Positions 1-13,013 of a DNA stretch of 64,000 bases are shown here, piece after piece. This DNA comes from Protostelium mycophagum (taxonomy: Eukaryota; Evosea; Variosea; Protosteliida; Protosteliaceae). The stretch is from the NCBI GenBank assembly GCA_002081555.1, contig KV921238.1:1-64000 (forward strand), read 5' to 3'. The first letter of the stretch is position 1. Every line of letters begins with the position of its first letter. A program made the position numbers and the translations under genes. Under the pieces are notes generated by a model. The model had not been told where the DNA came from, made no database searches, and worked only from the letters and a program-made list of their open reading frames with translations.

Positions 1-640
1 TGTCCAGGGGGACAATGCCAGGCATCAATGACATAAAAGAACAAATAAATTAATATAATTTATTCACAAGTCGTAACAACGTTTAAATCAACGTTGTTGT
101 TTATTTATTAAAATTTGCAAAGTTACGCGTGCGCATTTACAATGCACAACGCGGAAATTAGGAAGATTCAAGTGTTCATGGAACAGCCGTTATGGCTGAG
201 TAATAAAGCACTTAAAGCGCAACGTCCAAAATCAAGGACTGTCTTTGAGTTTACCTTTTCTCTTTGTTGTTCTTTTTCTCTCTCTCCATTCTCCTTCATG
301 TAAGTAATTACACCAGGACGTGTCTTTGAGTTATCTTTCTCTTTGTTTCTTGTTCTCTCTTTCCATTCTCATTTTGTGTAAGTAATTACACATTCTAATA
401 ATAATACCCTCTTTTTATATGATGAGGTTCAAAAGACTCTTTGCATTGCATGCATTGTAAAGCTCAAAAAGGTGGTAACAGAAATAAAGCAGGTTCAGAA
501 GTGTTCTTACGTGAACTTTCCAAGTGCCGGCACTCACGCTTGTTCAGACACCAAATGGACAGAAGAAGCGTAAGTCGTTGTCTGCCAAGCAGCACCAACA
601 GTAAAAATGGTGGGAACAGCAACCAATCTTTATTAACTTG
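1..640. other. Non-coding stretch at window start
   Basis: I see no supported gene here. The sequence is AT-rich and holds an imperfect direct repeat (listed separately). A plus-strand open frame at 441-698 begins with a Cys/His/Lys-rich stretch that matches nothing I know and is more likely chance. Confidence 0.5.
238..394. repeat. Imperfect tandem repeat, two copies of about 78 bp
   Basis: Two adjacent copies start with 'tgtctttgagtt', run through a pyrimidine-rich ttctctttgtt/ctctctc/ccattctc section, and end in 'gtaagtaattacac'. They differ by small indels and substitutions, so the duplication is not recent. No coding function is apparent. Confidence 0.7.
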
Positions 641-645
641 CTTGG

Positions 646-860
646 TTATTGGCTACTACAACCAGCCAGAAGATTCTTCATATCTTGACGTGGGCTGAGC
701 TCACCTTGCCCTTGTGGAGGCTGTTTGGTTCTCCGCGATTTGGTTTCTTCCTCCAAAAATTGTCTCAATTGATCATGTAAAATTTCATATGATCCTTTTT
801 GAGGAATGTGATGACACTTGATTCTCAATTCCAGAAGAACTCTGAGTTTTATGCATACTC
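646..860 (-). CDS. Possible C-terminal exon of an unidentified protein
   Basis: A minus-strand open frame just downstream of the mitochondrial carrier reads like protein: a helical, charged segment (DQLRQFLEEETKSRR), then a Pro/Gln-rich turn and a stop. No ATG opens it in this frame, and the carrier's own stop codon precedes it. It could be an alternative last exon, a small intron-containing gene whose start I cannot place, or chance. Boundaries are tentative. Confidence 0.2.
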
Positions 861-900
861 TTTGTCTTAAGAGGCTTCACAAGTAACCATCACCATGCTT

Positions 901-2483
901 CTACCTTATCCCCTTTTGCAGCTTCTCGTATATCGTCCAAGTCAGAGCAGCCACAGCAGGCCTTCTCAAAAGCCTTGGAAGTATGCCTCTATAGAACCCA
1001 GTTATTCCACTCTGCTGTGAAACGTCAGTACATTCTACATAATGGCCGAGCATAAGAATATCATCAATAACTTTTATTACTTTGAATCAGATATTTTCTG
1101 CATTTTTAGTGAATTGAAAATATCACTCACATTATAAATATTTTTTATGGCTAAAAGACTTGAATTCTGCTGACCGAGTTGTAGATATGTCTGCATTTTG
1201 TCAATATATAAATATACGGCATAAAGTCACCTTGACAACATCTTGTGGATGCGTAGCAACAGTCGCTATGATACCAGCATTAAATCCTAGAGAATTCAAA
1301 ATCTTGTCTACAACTGTGTAGATCCTAAATCATACCTGAAGACATTGTGACGAGCCACATCGGTAGCTTGATGGTGACGAGTGTGTCTTTGTTCCTATCT
1401 GACCTAAAGTGTCAGCCAAACATTTTTTAACACAGAAACAATAAATAAATTCAAAAATGCAAAAAAATCAGAGTGTACATCACCTATCAAAAATTCTCTT
1501 GACCGCTTGTAGACGAGGTAATATATCCCAGAGAAAGGGGCATCTCGAAGTATTGTCGCTGACGCACCACTAAACAACGCTGAGTCTAATCAGTTTCATT
1601 CTTTGAGATGATGATGCATCTGTCAGGATGACATTAACAATGATGCAGCCACAGTATCCATCATTCGAGAGTTATAAAGACATTTTTATACTGTCGAAGA
1701 CAACATGTAAAACAGTCCATGCAGCAGATTCACATTCTAGAGGATGAAGAACGCGGCTCTGCGGTCCGTCTCAACACAATAAAATGACAATATAAATTGG
1801 TGGAAGTGGTTTCACCTCTTAGCCCTTCTTGCCTTCTTATTGTGTACAATGCATTCCATGTGCTACTATATTTCTCATCTACAGAAGCCTGATGACGTCA
1901 CCAATGAATTGAAATTGAGATGATACGTTAAATTTAAATTTTGAATAAATACCTCGAATCTGGTCTTCACAACGGTGACAGGTAAGAGAGCACCAGCCAC
2001 TAAAGCTCTTGTACTCGCGCCTAAGAGGAGGTCTTGGGTGGAAGTTAATGGCTGTACTCTTCAGGTTTTTTATTTTTCTCGGCTGTAAAAAGAGATGTCT
2101 GTACATGAGATGCAAGCATAGATCAAGAGGCAAAAAATATTTTCAGACTTACCTTGTTCCCATTAGAAGTGGATATAGCAGTAGAAATTGTGTGGAGAAA
2201 GAAGAAATAGAGGGCATTGCCCGGAGCAGCTCTGTATATCGTTGGCACGGTTCCCTTCCAAAGACTTAAGATGCCTTCATTTTTTATGAGATCTACAGCT
2301 GTTCGTAAAGAGCCTTGTTCAATTAGATGTTTTTCGTCTCGAGAAGACGTAATTACTTGTCTTAACACTCTTCTGCTGTTGTCTAGTTTTGATCACATCT
2401 AATGGTTGAACTACTGTCGATGAGATTGCACCTGCGACACCACCAGAAGCCAAAGAAAGACACTCCTCGAATAGACTCTTCAT
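901..2483 (-). CDS. SLC25A38: Mitochondrial glycine carrier, SLC25A38/Hem25 family
   Basis: This is a six-helix carrier of the mitochondrial inner membrane. The family imports glycine for the first step of haem synthesis. The gene is split into about nine exons. All three carrier repeats are visible: PLDVIKTR near residue 31, followed by NEGILSLWKGTVPTIYRAAPG; LLPVTVVKTRFE, followed by RRQEGLRALFSGASATILRDAPFSG; and HPQDVVKTYLQL, followed by GFYRGILPRLLRRPAVAALTW. The ALFSG...ATILRDAPFSGIY and LPRLLRRPAVAALTWTIYE blocks match SLC25A38 rather than other carriers. The first intron is 43 nt (2314-2356). The third signature is P-Q-D where family members usually have P-A-D. The chosen ATG directly precedes the first transmembrane segment. 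The gene is divergent from UTP13, only 99 bp away. Confidence 0.88.
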
Positions 2484-2582
2484 GGTCTGTCGCTGTGATA
2501 CTATGATTGTGATTACAAGGGCACAGAAATTTGTGCCCTTCTGACATTGTGATGTGAGATCAGAATTTATTCGGAAGACATA
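2484..2582. promoter_or_regulatory. Short shared spacer of two divergent genes, with hairpin
   Basis: Only 99 bp separate the start codons of the carrier (-) and UTP13 (+), so both promoters must lie here or overlap the 5' ends. At 2517-2540 an inverted repeat (aagggcaca / ttgtgccctt around a short loop) forms a strong stem. Its role is inferred only from position. Confidence 0.5.
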
Positions 2583-5500
2583 ATGGCGGCTGATCAGGGA
2601 GAGGGAAAGCTGATTCTAAAGACAGACTTTGAGTGTTCTTCCCTTGTCAAAAATGTGTACACAAGTGGCAAGATATCCATGGCAGGACATTTGTTGGCCT
2701 GTTGCTGTGATGACAAGATCAACATTGTGGATTTCACCACAGGATCAGTGAATAAGGTCATCGAAGCGGTGAGTTGGGCGGCAAATAGTGTGAATTGTGA
2801 CCCGTGATTAGGAGGAGAAAGCAGTCATCACTGTTGCATTTAACAGCAAAGGTGATCAACTCGTGGCCTCCACAGCAGCCATGAAGTTATTCTATTGGTC
2901 ATTAAAAGGCGAAAGACAGAGACTCATCAGACAATGGAAAGGTCAGAGAGATCTTGTCTTTGTGATTATCATCCTCAGGCCATTTTAGGTCATGAATCAC
3001 CTGTCCTCAGTCTGTGTTTCGACCACACTTCTGGATTGATCTGCTCTGGTTCTTCATCAGAGGGCAACATTCGTGTTTGGGACTCGACAGAGGGACATTT
3101 AACACACGATCTGAAGGGCCATAGAGGACCGATACACTGCCTCATCTTCCACCCCACAGAGAGACTGACACTTATTTCTGGTGGAGAAGATCACACGATC
3201 AGACTTTGGAATCTCAACAATGGACAGTAAGTCTTTTTGGATCATTGCCGTTTTTGTTATTTTAGCTTTGAGTCGTCACAGAATAATAAAAATCAGCACG
3301 AGATTTTTTCACGTTACTAACCGTGAAAAACCACGGTACAATTGAGCTCTTGTATCACTGACCTTTTATAATATAAGCGGCTCTGCCGCAGCCGCAGCCA
3401 TAACCACAATATCTCCATCATAGAGACTTCCAATTCTCGAAACTAAAGAGACTCCACAGATGCCAAGTGTTGACACATCACATGGGCAGCGTCTCCAGCA
3501 TCTACTTCAGAGGGAATGAGGAGATGATTACAAGTGGTAGAGACAAGCTGGTGACTGTTTGGGACATCACCGCGAAGCAGCCGGTCGTCAAGAAGAATAT
3601 ACCCGTGTTTCAATTGGTTGAAAACGCTATCCCTATGAAGTCGAACCAAGTGAGTTTTATTGAGATGAGAATCTCTTCATTGGGATGAAACTGTCATGTT
3701 AGTTGTTGTACAAAACGTTGTAGCAAGCAAAAATGATATGTTGGAAAAAAGCGGCTTGCCACAAACTCCTCGGGGTCTCGTGGTCTAAATTTTGCTCAGG
3801 CGGCGTGCAGAAATTCGTTTTTATTCTTTGCACAAAAGAACTGGCTCTATCACAACGAATACACTTGTACAACTCCATAAAAAGTCACAAAATGGAAAGA
3901 TCCAAGTCTCAAAGTCTTAACCTCCTCAGGTCCTGGTGGGAGGGGAGAAAGCAACATTATCATTATGGGACGCCAAAGAAGGTTCTAAAACAACAGAGAG
4001 TGACACAGAGACAAAAGCAGGAGTGATCACCAACCTCTTATACTGCAAAGACACTGATGAGATCATCACCTCCACAGTCGATCACGACATCATCATCTAC
4101 GATGCAAAGACCCTGAATAAGAAGAGATCTATTGCGGGATATAATGATCAGGTGAGTCAGTAGAAGTATTTGTAACGTGAAATGAATACTCTGCTTGTCC
4201 CCTTTGGAAAATTAAAATAAATTAATTGGCAATCCTGCAGAATTACAATTTCGGAATATTGTGCCTTCTGAATAAAAATATTTTCGAGATGTTAATTAAT
4301 GGCAGGTTGTAGATGTGAAGTACATAGATACAGAGGTATCTACAAGGCTGGTCGTGGCCACAAACAGTCCCATAATTAGAATTTTTGACACGTCATCAGA
4401 AGTCAACTTGTGTGACACTCTCACAGGTAAAAACGAATTTTTCAGCAAAAATTTTTCCACAAATATAAAAACCAATTTTTAGTTATTGACAAGCAACAGG
4501 ACACAACGACATGGTGATGTCTACAGATGTCTCATACCATAGCACACTCGGCACATTAATTGCCACAGCCTCTAAAGATAACACCGCCAGGCTGTGGTCC
4601 TTTGACCAACTCAAGTGGGTTTAGGGTTTAGAGTCTCATCATACTTTGGAGATTTCCTGTCCTTTTTGACAATCTACAGATGCGTCGGAGTTTGCGAAGG
4701 ACACGCGGGTACGGTGACAAGTGTCATCATGTCTAAGAAGATATCTCCTGCGTTCATGGTGACGTCATCATCAGACAAGACTTTCAAGTTGTGGAGCATC
4801 AAAGGTACTTCTATTTTTCGGAAATATCTGATAGTTGCGAAACAAATTTTTTGTCAAAAAAATCACTTTTTAAGAAATTTCTCTTGAAATTCACGACAAA
4901 TGATAAAATGTGAAAAAATCCATAAAAAATCCAGAAAAATGAAGAGTTGTAGATGTGAAGAACAGCCCCGCTATTACGGTGAAGAAGACAGTAGGATCTC
5001 ACGATATGGACGTCAACGCCCTCGCAATATCACCAAATGACAGATTGATCGCCTCCGCCTCACAAGACAAGACCGTTAAGGTATACAAATTTAACATGAT
5101 TAAATCTCATTTCAATATATAGAAAATTCCAATATCCCGCCAAATTCGCGGATTCGAATTTCAAAACTAAATCTCTGTAGCTGTGGAACACCGCAGACAT
5201 GACAGAAAAGGGTGTGTTAAGAGGACATCGGAGAAGTGTCTGGTCTGTCTGCTTCAGTCCAGTAGAACAAGTCTGCATCACGGGGTCATCAGACAGGATG
5301 ATCAAGATGTGGAATATTAACGATCTCTCCTGCGTCAAGGTCAGTTTTAGTTTTATTTTTTGGATAGAGAGGCTTTGCTGTAAGATGTTTGTGGCAGGTT
5401 GTAGAGAGCTGTTTTTACGTTTAGATTGCAGCAGAAACAATTTTACAGAAATATGTGAAAAAATCCACAATTTGGCGCCAAAATCCGGAATTCGAATTTA

Positions 5501-7133
5501 CAAATCCTGACTACCAACAGACCTTCGAAGGCCACACCGACAGCATCCTCAAAGTATGTTTCGTGACCCAAGGCCTTCAGGTCCTCTCCTCAGGCGCAGA
5601 CGGAATAATCAAATTATGGACAGTCAAGAACAACGAGTGCGTGTCTACAATGGAGGAGCACACTGACAGAGTGTGGACGATGGCCGTTAATAAGGACGAT
5701 AAGAGCTTCGTATCTGCGGGTGAGAATCTGTATTGAAAATTATTTTTCAATGTTTTTATTTCGATTGAAAATTTCCGAAAAGGCAGAGATCTTTTTGGAA
5801 TCTTCAGAAGAATTTCGTTTTTCAAAGATATAATTTTAAAAAAATATCAAAAAAGATATATAAATAGATATCAAAAAAAAAATATAAATAGATATCAAAA
5901 AAATCTATAAAAAAACATAGAATTTCGTTTTCAAAAATATTACTTTTCAAAAATAATATCAAAAAAATATTTAAAAAAATCAATAAAAAATCAAAGAAAA
6001 ATGAGATCCTTAACCTATTAGGAGGAGACTCAGTGATTAGATGCTGGAAAGACATCACCGAAATCAAAATAGAGAAGGAGATTAAGAAGAGAGAGAACTC
6101 CATCCTCACAGAACAACAACTCAGCAACTACCTCCAAGGAAGGGACTACCGAAAGGTGATCCTTCGCGCGAATGTTTCTCACGATAAAGAGTCACGGGAA
6201 ACTCACATTTGAAGGCGATCAAGCTCGCCTTTGTCTTGGACCAGCCCAACAAGTTACTCAACATCTTTGACCAATTCATCAACGGCGGCGCTCTTGATGA
6301 AAGAGACGAAAGGCTGGATGTCTCTTTCCTGGAAGACGTTCTAATCAACTTGACGGAAGAGGACCTCAACAAGTGCGTCCAGTACATCAGAGATTGGAAC
6401 ACGAACGCGAAGAGGTATGGTCATATAGATATGTGGTTTTAGAGGTCGAAATGAGCTGTAAAAATCAAGTGAAGCAGTGGCACAAAGACATTGAGGAGAT
6501 GTATCTTGCTAAAGAAATATTTTGTCATTTTGCAGCTCTCAGAGACACTTTGAGATTTTGGCGGTTGGGAATCACGGTAACTACCGTGAGCTGACTGCTA
6601 CTAATGCTCCGAACGTGCCAAGCACGCTTAAAATCGCGGTTATAACCGTGCACCGGCTGCTACTAATTGGCAAAAATCATAGTGGAAGCAATCATTTTGA
6701 CGATTGTAGATGCATGATCGCACAGACAGTTTTGAACATCATCCTCACCAAGCTTCCTCGTGCCCGCTTTGACAAGGTGATCTACAACTGTCATCTTTGA
6801 CACGTCCCGTCACTTTGACATGACATTGACACTTTTGACAGATGAAGAGTTTCAAGGAATATATAGAGGCGTTGATCCCGTATACAGAGAGACATTTGCA
6901 GAGGACACAGACACTGATACAAAGATCTTATCTGCTCGACTACACGCTGCAGCGCATGGGCTTCCTCGTAACAAATTCAATCGAAGAATCGGATGGAGAA
7001 GTAGAGGAGAGGTCGGTTGGATTTTGTTATGAGCAAGTATATCACAAATATTTATTCGATTATTGAAATATTAGAATATTTCCAATTCAATATTGATGTA
7101 AACAGAGGCGCGAAGAAGATCCGAGTAGAATAA
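2583..7133 (+). CDS. UTP13: UTP13/TBL3, WD40 subunit of the U3 small-subunit processome
   Basis: This nucleolar WD40 protein belongs to the UTP-B part of the SSU processome, which cleaves pre-18S rRNA (family knowledge). Spliced exons give at least twelve WD-type blades, including GNIRVWDSTEGHL, HTIRLWNLNNGQ, DKLVTVWDITAKQ, DNTARLWSFDQLK, DKTFKLWSIK, DKTVKLWNTADMT and DGIIKLWTVKNNE. After the second propeller comes the C-terminal Utp13 helical domain: AIKLAFVLDQPNKLLNIF, LNKCVQYIRDWNTNAKR, AQTVLNIILTKLPRARFD, and LIPYTERHLQRTQ...LLDYTLQRMGFL. The last short exon encodes a basic tail ending RGAKKIRVE. There are about fourteen exons. Introns carry several dispersed palindromes (3310, 3377, 6573, 6635). 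The gene ends 14 bp before the stop codon of the convergent coiled-coil gene. Confidence 0.92.
3377..3389. repeat. Palindrome GCGGC-tct-GCCGC in a UTP13 intron
   Basis: This is a perfect 5-bp-arm hairpin motif of the TGCGGC/GCCGCA family, which recurs at 14067, 15924, 22386 and 42992. A CGGTWA-type near-palindrome lies 50 bp upstream at 3310-3325. Confidence 0.6.
6573..6588. repeat. Palindrome CACGGTA-ac-TACCGTG in a UTP13 intron
   Basis: Seven-bp perfect arms flank a 2-nt spacer. A second member, CGGTTATAACCG, lies 60 bp downstream at 6635-6650 within the same intron. Both belong to the dispersed CGGTWA/TWACCG family described in the findings. Confidence 0.7.
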
Positions 7134-7147
7134 AATGCATTTTCGTT

Positions 7148-8821
7148 TTATTTCCAAGCGCTGACTCTTGGCGTTTTCCCGCTTTCTTTGGATACTTTCT
7201 CTCTCCTTGCTTTTTTATTTTTTTCCACGGCCATGCTGCTCAACTTGGCTTCCAATTCCTTCACATTTCAATCATTTCCAACCAATTAAAGATTTTCGAA
7301 ACCGGATTTGGAATTTTCTAATCGCACCTCCACGGCTTGATCTCGCGCTTCCAATTCGTCGTTTAGAATTTTTGTTTCCGACATGAAATCTGGATTCTCT
7401 TCTCCCTTGGAGATTTGTGATCGGAGCTTGCCCAAGGCCTCGTGCTGGTCTATAATGCGTTTCTGGTCTCGGATGGCTTGTTGGTTTAGCTTATGTGTTT
7501 TCTCCTGTGTTGGGAATGAGAGTGTTGTCTTTGACTCAGAAGTCTTCGAAATGATGCAAATAAGTTTGAATTTTTGATTGTGTAATCCAAAATTTTCTTG
7601 GAGAATTGTGAGTATAATTTTTATGGATGCTTTTATATAGAGATTGAAAATTATAATTTGCAAAGAGGATCTGGGAGAATCTCACCCTCAGATAGGAGTT
7701 CTCCTCCGATAAGAGTCTCATCGCCTTCGGCATCCGGTCTTGATCATGACCCATCTCTTTGATGGCCCTCGCCTGTGCTCTCTGTACCTACATCATCATT
7801 CAACATTTCTTTTCATCCATCGTCGATCATCACATTCTTCAGCGCTCTGATCTCTTCTTGGAGTCTCTTTATCTCTATATCCTTCTCCCCCACGATATTC
7901 CTCAACTTGCTGATCTCATCTCCATGCAATCTTGGTCTTGCAAAATCAGCCCAATCATGGGATTTCTACTTAATACACCAGCAAAACAAAAAAATTGGTT
8001 CAAATTCTACAAACATTTTGGAAGGGAATGAACGAGTGAGACATTGTTTCTGAAATATTCAAGACTCACGAAATTGGTTCCAGGCCTTCCCGCGTATTTC
8101 CTCGCTTCTGTACATCTGACCTGTCTCTCTTCTCTTGTTCCTTCCTCCTTAGCCAGGCATCTATCTTGTCTTGCCTGTTTTGCTCGAAAATATTTTTTTT
8201 TTTCAGTGCCAACTCTGCTTTTGCGATTCTCTGAGAGGTCACTTTGTGATTATGCACTTTGATGTTTCTCTTCATCTCCTCATTCTTTCGGTGCTCTTCT
8301 GAAAGAACATCCATGCCGTACTTGTGGTAACTCTACTTGAGGTTAAATGTCGTTTCTGATCGATCTAATTGTTGCTGTCCTGGTCTGATTGAGAAGAAGA
8401 CGAAAAATTGCCTTGAGATGATGGACGAGTGCTTTGTTTAATTCTTGAAGTTTCACTACATCTCGTGTTTCATTTTCTCTAAAATAGATGATGTCGCTAT
8501 TCATCAACTGTTGAAGCCTGGAGACTTGTAATTTGGAGTGATCTTGCAGCTTGAAAGCTGTTTGTCTTCAGATCACTCTCTATGTCACAAATTAAGCGAT
8601 GCGATCATCAACCTGGTTTCGGTGGCTTTCCTGGTGACACCAATTCTTCCTCTTCAACATCCTAGTTTGATCAGCTACCATCGCGTCTCATATCCAACCT
8701 CTTCCTCCCAATCCTCTTCGGATTCCTCTTCTGATTCTTCATCGGTCTCTTCATCTTCAGAGACTTCATCGACACTGCTATCCTCGTCTTCGTCTTGGCT
8801 CTCTTTACCGTTGTTGCTCAT
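7148..8821 (-). CDS. Acidic coiled-coil protein of unknown function
   Basis: I do not recognise the family. The N-terminus is strongly acidic (NGKESQDEDEDSSVDEVSED, then runs of Glu/Ser). It is followed by several exons of heptad-like, charge-rich helix: LQQLMNSDIIYFRENETRD, MKRNIKVHNHKVTSQRIAKA, DKIDAWLRRKEQEKRDR, RDQKRIIDQHEALGKLRSQI and TKILNDELEARDQAVEVRLE. The last exon ends in a Lys-rich tail finishing RVSAWK. There is no signal peptide or membrane segment. Exon joins between 8320 and 8700 are uncertain. Long coiled-coil proteins of cytoskeleton or cilia look like this, but so do many others. Its 3' end faces UTP13 with only 14 bp between stop codons. Confidence 0.6.
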
Positions 8822-9610
8822 CTCTTTGAAGACGAGAATGTAAAATTCTGATGATGAAAATACGATAAATTTAGGCAGGTCTTGAAATTTATTCTAAGCA
8901 CAACAAGTCGAGAAGGCTGATCATTCAATGTTCTACTCCACTGTTACTACTACAGGCGCTGCTCGATTGAATCAAGGTCCTTCCTCTCTTGGTGCTTTTT
9001 GACATTTATTTACTAAAGATTGGAGCTTGGGGCAGATTGCATGTATTAAGATACCGTTTGACCCGCTTCTGTTGTGGCCATGTTGGACCTTCCACTATTC
9101 AATATTAAAAAAATTGAAATTTGAGGATAATATTACGTAATCATTTCGATTCTACACTGCCTTGTGATTTCGTATTTTCAAAAGGAGTTCAAAGCTTCTC
9201 TGGTGTATATATTTTCACGCCTTATAACCACCAATAGCTCTTGAAATATCATGCAGTATGTAGGAAGGCCAGAATTATTTGCCGTTATGCCTGGCGAGAA
9301 AGACATCTTAGATGGGGGCCACTGTTCCGGGCTCTCCTTGCTTTCAGAACGAATTTCAAAGGCGAAAGAAGAACTTTTTCCGTGGCAGTCTGACCTCCGG
9401 CTTCCCGGTTTTCTCCGGAATATCCCGGTACCTGGGAATGCACTATTTTAGTTCTGCAGAATGGAATGAGAAATTCCGAGAAGAACTAATTGTCACTGCC
9501 TCGGACAAAAGTGCGCACTCTTGTCATTCACCACGAACAGTGGAAAATCCAACACACGAACTTGGCAACACTACAACATCCAGACGAAACGATACGACGT
9601 AATATCACTC
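8822..9610. other. Intergenic spacer between divergent genes
   Basis: No coding sequence is supported. This spacer contains the 5' regions of the coiled-coil gene (-) and the glucanosyltransferase-like gene (+). A GC-richer patch around 9390-9440 carries repeated ccgg elements (ccggcttcccgg, ctccgg, cccggtacctggg) that can pair with each other. Confidence 0.5.
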
Positions 9611-12211
9611 ATGTTTAAGAAGATCATCACGTTATCAACACTCTTCACGGCCGCACTGACTCAGACTGTCGGTCCCGCCGTGACCATCAAAGACCTCAGA
9701 TTATTCTACGGAAATGATGAGTTCTTCATCAAAGGTGAATCACAGATCAACGATACCGTTTCTAACAACCGCAGGAATCGGCTATTCGCCTTCACCGATG
9801 GAAAAATATGCCGTAAACCAAGGAGACGGTACAGGTAACATCTCCTCACCATCTCTCAGACCTAAAGAGAATGACATCTTGGCAGGATGGTGCACACCTC
9901 ATGTCTTCCCCGTCGCCACGACTTACACCACCTCTACCGCCTCACCTTGCAACTATGACGACTATTTCGACGGCACATCCTATCCAGGAGGCCCTCCAAA
10001 TGGTTACGCCTCCTTCTGGGCTCGAGATTTCCCAGAGATCGTCGCTCTTGGGGCTAACGCCATTCGCATCTACCACGTCATGCCGGTGACGCAGCTTAGC
10101 ATCCAGAACGACCCTCTTTGGACAGACAAGACGGTCAAGGGGGCTAACCACATCCCCTTCATGGATGCTGCCGCTGCCAACAATCTCAAAGTGGTCTTCC
10201 CTCTGTGGTCAGACGAGACCACCATCGGCCTCGTCGACCCCACTTGGGTCCAGTACTACATCAGAACCCTCATCGATGAGGTAAAGACGTCACTTTGATA
10301 CTATTGACGTTTCTACTCATGACATCTCTTCATGACATCTCAATTTATACAGGTCGGGTACCATCCCGCCTTAATCATGTACCAATTTGGAAATGAACTC
10401 CAATACTACAGCAACGGTCAAGCCTATTTAGACAAAGTCAACGGGTACATCCAATACGCCCGCAACTACCAGCTCCAAAAGTGGGGAAGATCCATTCCCA
10501 TAACATCGGCACTTGTAGACGACCCCTCTGCATACCCAGGCATGGCCAACGGACTCCATGTGGACGTCATGACGTCCAACTCTGGATATAGAGGTTTCAC
10601 CTTCAGCAATTTCTGGTCTGACCCCACTGTCGGTTGGTTCGGTTTGTCTTGCAAGACCGGAATTCCCGTGAGTTTTCACGACTTTATATGTATTTTGATG
10701 ACATTCCTGACGTGTACAGACTATGGTTGGAGAGATGGGAGTTCACCTCAACACCCCCGTACGTAACTTATCATGTGTCATGGTGGCATTTCTGACGTAC
10801 GCAGGTATTCAATGTGCCCAGCTGGTTCCCTCAGAATTGGCAAGATCTCGTCAACAACAAGATATCCGGTGCCATAGGTGGATTGTGAGTGTTTCACATT
10901 TGTATTTATTCTTATATGCTGATGGTATGGAGTTTATTCGAATGGCAAGATGAAGAATGGAAGGGTGTTTCCTACAAGGGAGAGGTGTGTTTGGAAGTTC
11001 TCTTGACATCCCATCTGTCATAAATGTCAATTTGACGTCAGATTTTGACATGAAAATGACGTTTATGTCAGGACATCTCGACCCTTCCCGACGTTCACAT
11101 GGGTGTCGTGACGCTCAGCGCTGGCTCCGGATCTGGTACATATGTTCTGCAGAACATAAACAGAAAGTCTGGAGGCGCATATGATTGGAACAGCATCGCG
11201 CAAGGATTTTCGGCAAACCCATATGCTATAGCCGATCGTGCTCAGCTCTCTACCGTGACCAATGACTATTGTGTTATGGTGCCTGTCGTCTACACTTGTG
11301 CAGCCGGCTGTGGTGCAGCTTGCAGCTGCGGAGGTGAGACGGATAATCATTGTAGATGCCATTTACTTACGTATGAAGCCGCTTGCTACAGCCAAGATAA
11401 CTACTGCTGTCTCAACGGAGGGCTTCAACCCCTGTCAAACTGTCCCGCCACTCAACAACAGATTCTGGACAAAACTTCACAAGGCCCGACATCTCTGGCG
11501 GGTAATTTCTCCACCACCCCCGGATCAACCACCTCTGCCGCAGCATCCGCAACATCTTCCGCAACCACCTCTGCCGCACCCACCACCTCTTCGTCTGATT
11601 GCCAGGCTATGTTTGCATCTCTAAAATGCAGGACCACCTCCGAAGATCCCGCACAGGTCAACGCCACTCTTCTCGGCAGCACCGCCGGCTGGTTGTGCGG
11701 TGCTTACCCGCAATACTGCACATCTATCGTGGCTGGAGGGCAATATGCCTCGTGCAACAGTGCCGAGAAGATGTCTTTCGCTATGAATCAGTACTATGCA
11801 GCTTTCCACTCAAAACAAGGTGGGATTCGAAGTACCATCTACTCAATAATACAAGTCTGCGGCTTCGCCACAAAGATAGTTTTGTGTGGTGTTTTTCGAA
11901 TACACTTTGACCCAACCCCGGTGGTATCTGATCTATTTATAGGAGCTAGCGCTTGTGACTTTGGCGGACTTGGAAAACTGGCTACTGTCGTAACGCCCAC
12001 ATCTACTCCATCCACATCCGCCACACCCACTTCTACAACAGCTGCAGCTTCCAATCAAAATGAAAACAACACACAGCAGCAGACATCCAGCAGCCCGGTA
12101 TTAGGAGGTACTACAAGTTCCTTCAATACCGTCGTCAGACAACAAGGATCGACCGTCATGATGACTGCATCTGTATTGGTCACTTTACTGGCAGTTGTTG
12201 CCTTGGCGTAG
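9611..12211 (+). CDS. GPI-anchored glucanosyltransferase-like glycoside hydrolase with X8 domain
   Basis: This is a secreted carbohydrate-active enzyme resembling GH72 (Gas/Gel) beta-1,3-glucanosyltransferases. In order it has a signal peptide (MFKKIITLSTLFTAALTQ), a TIM-barrel-like catalytic domain from about residue 20 to 330, a cysteine-rich module, a Ser/Thr/Ala/Pro linker, an X8-type domain and a C-terminal hydrophobic tail (VMMTASVLVTLLAVVALA) of the GPI type. The likely acid/base is the Glu in MYQFGNELQYY and the likely nucleophile the Glu in TMVGEMGVH. The X8 call rests on SFAMNQYYAAF followed by SACDFGGLGKLA, plus the spaced cysteines before it. The module with EAACYSQDNYCCLNGGLQ recurs in the secreted protein at 47960-49350. 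Nine or so exons have short introns. Alternative: another clan-A hydrolase family. Confidence 0.75.
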
Positions 12212-13013
12212 ATTTTCGAGAATAGACTTGGTTACACAAGGTGTACTTCTTCTTTGCTGTGAATATTTGCCACAGTGGCGATTACAACGCAGGAATGCAG
12301 ACAAAATACTCATTTGATGTGATTAAATATCATTAACCCTTAGACAACTGGAATACGACTGACTGAGGAACCTCCGAACAGTTACGCTCGGAAACGTCGA
12401 CAAGTGAAAAACGACTTGATGACTCTGTTGACAACGCAACAAAAACTTACAAAGGCATGAGCATATACAATTTACCTGTATTCTTGTCATCAGCACTAAA
12501 CTGACTACATATCTATATGCATCAATAAAATGTTACATCATCACAGAAGCAGAAATAATTTGTAGTATCAGCCAATCTTATATTAGAGGGGAAATCAGAT
12601 GCCCAGTGTAAATCCTACTTAGACAACCAGTGTTTGCAGGAATGGATTTGCTTCTGGTTGCAGTGCCTTGAATCCTGCTCAGGTGCAGCAGCTTTTTGAC
12701 ATCTTCTTGAAATATAAAATGTGAAGAGATTTTTTCAAATTTCTTTTACTTTTACTTCTGGATCCAAATGCTCCAGAGCCGTAAAGCCTCAGCGCAAGCG
12801 AACAGAGAGCACGTGAAGTCCGCGGGTCCTAAGCATCGCAGTGGGTCATAGGGGTGTTATAAAGACTACATCCCGAAGTGCTACAAGTCTGTTGCGGTAA
12901 GGTTTACTTGATCATCACGGTTTTCTGCAAAAATGCGGAAGTCACCATCAGTGAAAGACAGTTTTTGTGTCACCGTCTGACACGACAAGTCCGCAGAAGG
13001 AGGAGGAGGAAAC
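12212..13013. other. Intergenic spacer
   Basis: I see no gene. The spacer holds the 3' flank of the glucanosyltransferase-like gene and the promoter of the receptor kinase. A purine-rich run (gaaggaggaggaggaaac) directly precedes the receptor ATG. Confidence 0.5.

Noticed and set aside
9251-9602. Plus-strand open frames upstream of the glucanosyltransferase-like gene
   Set aside because: No protein-like pattern; the signal peptide at 9611 gives a clear start.
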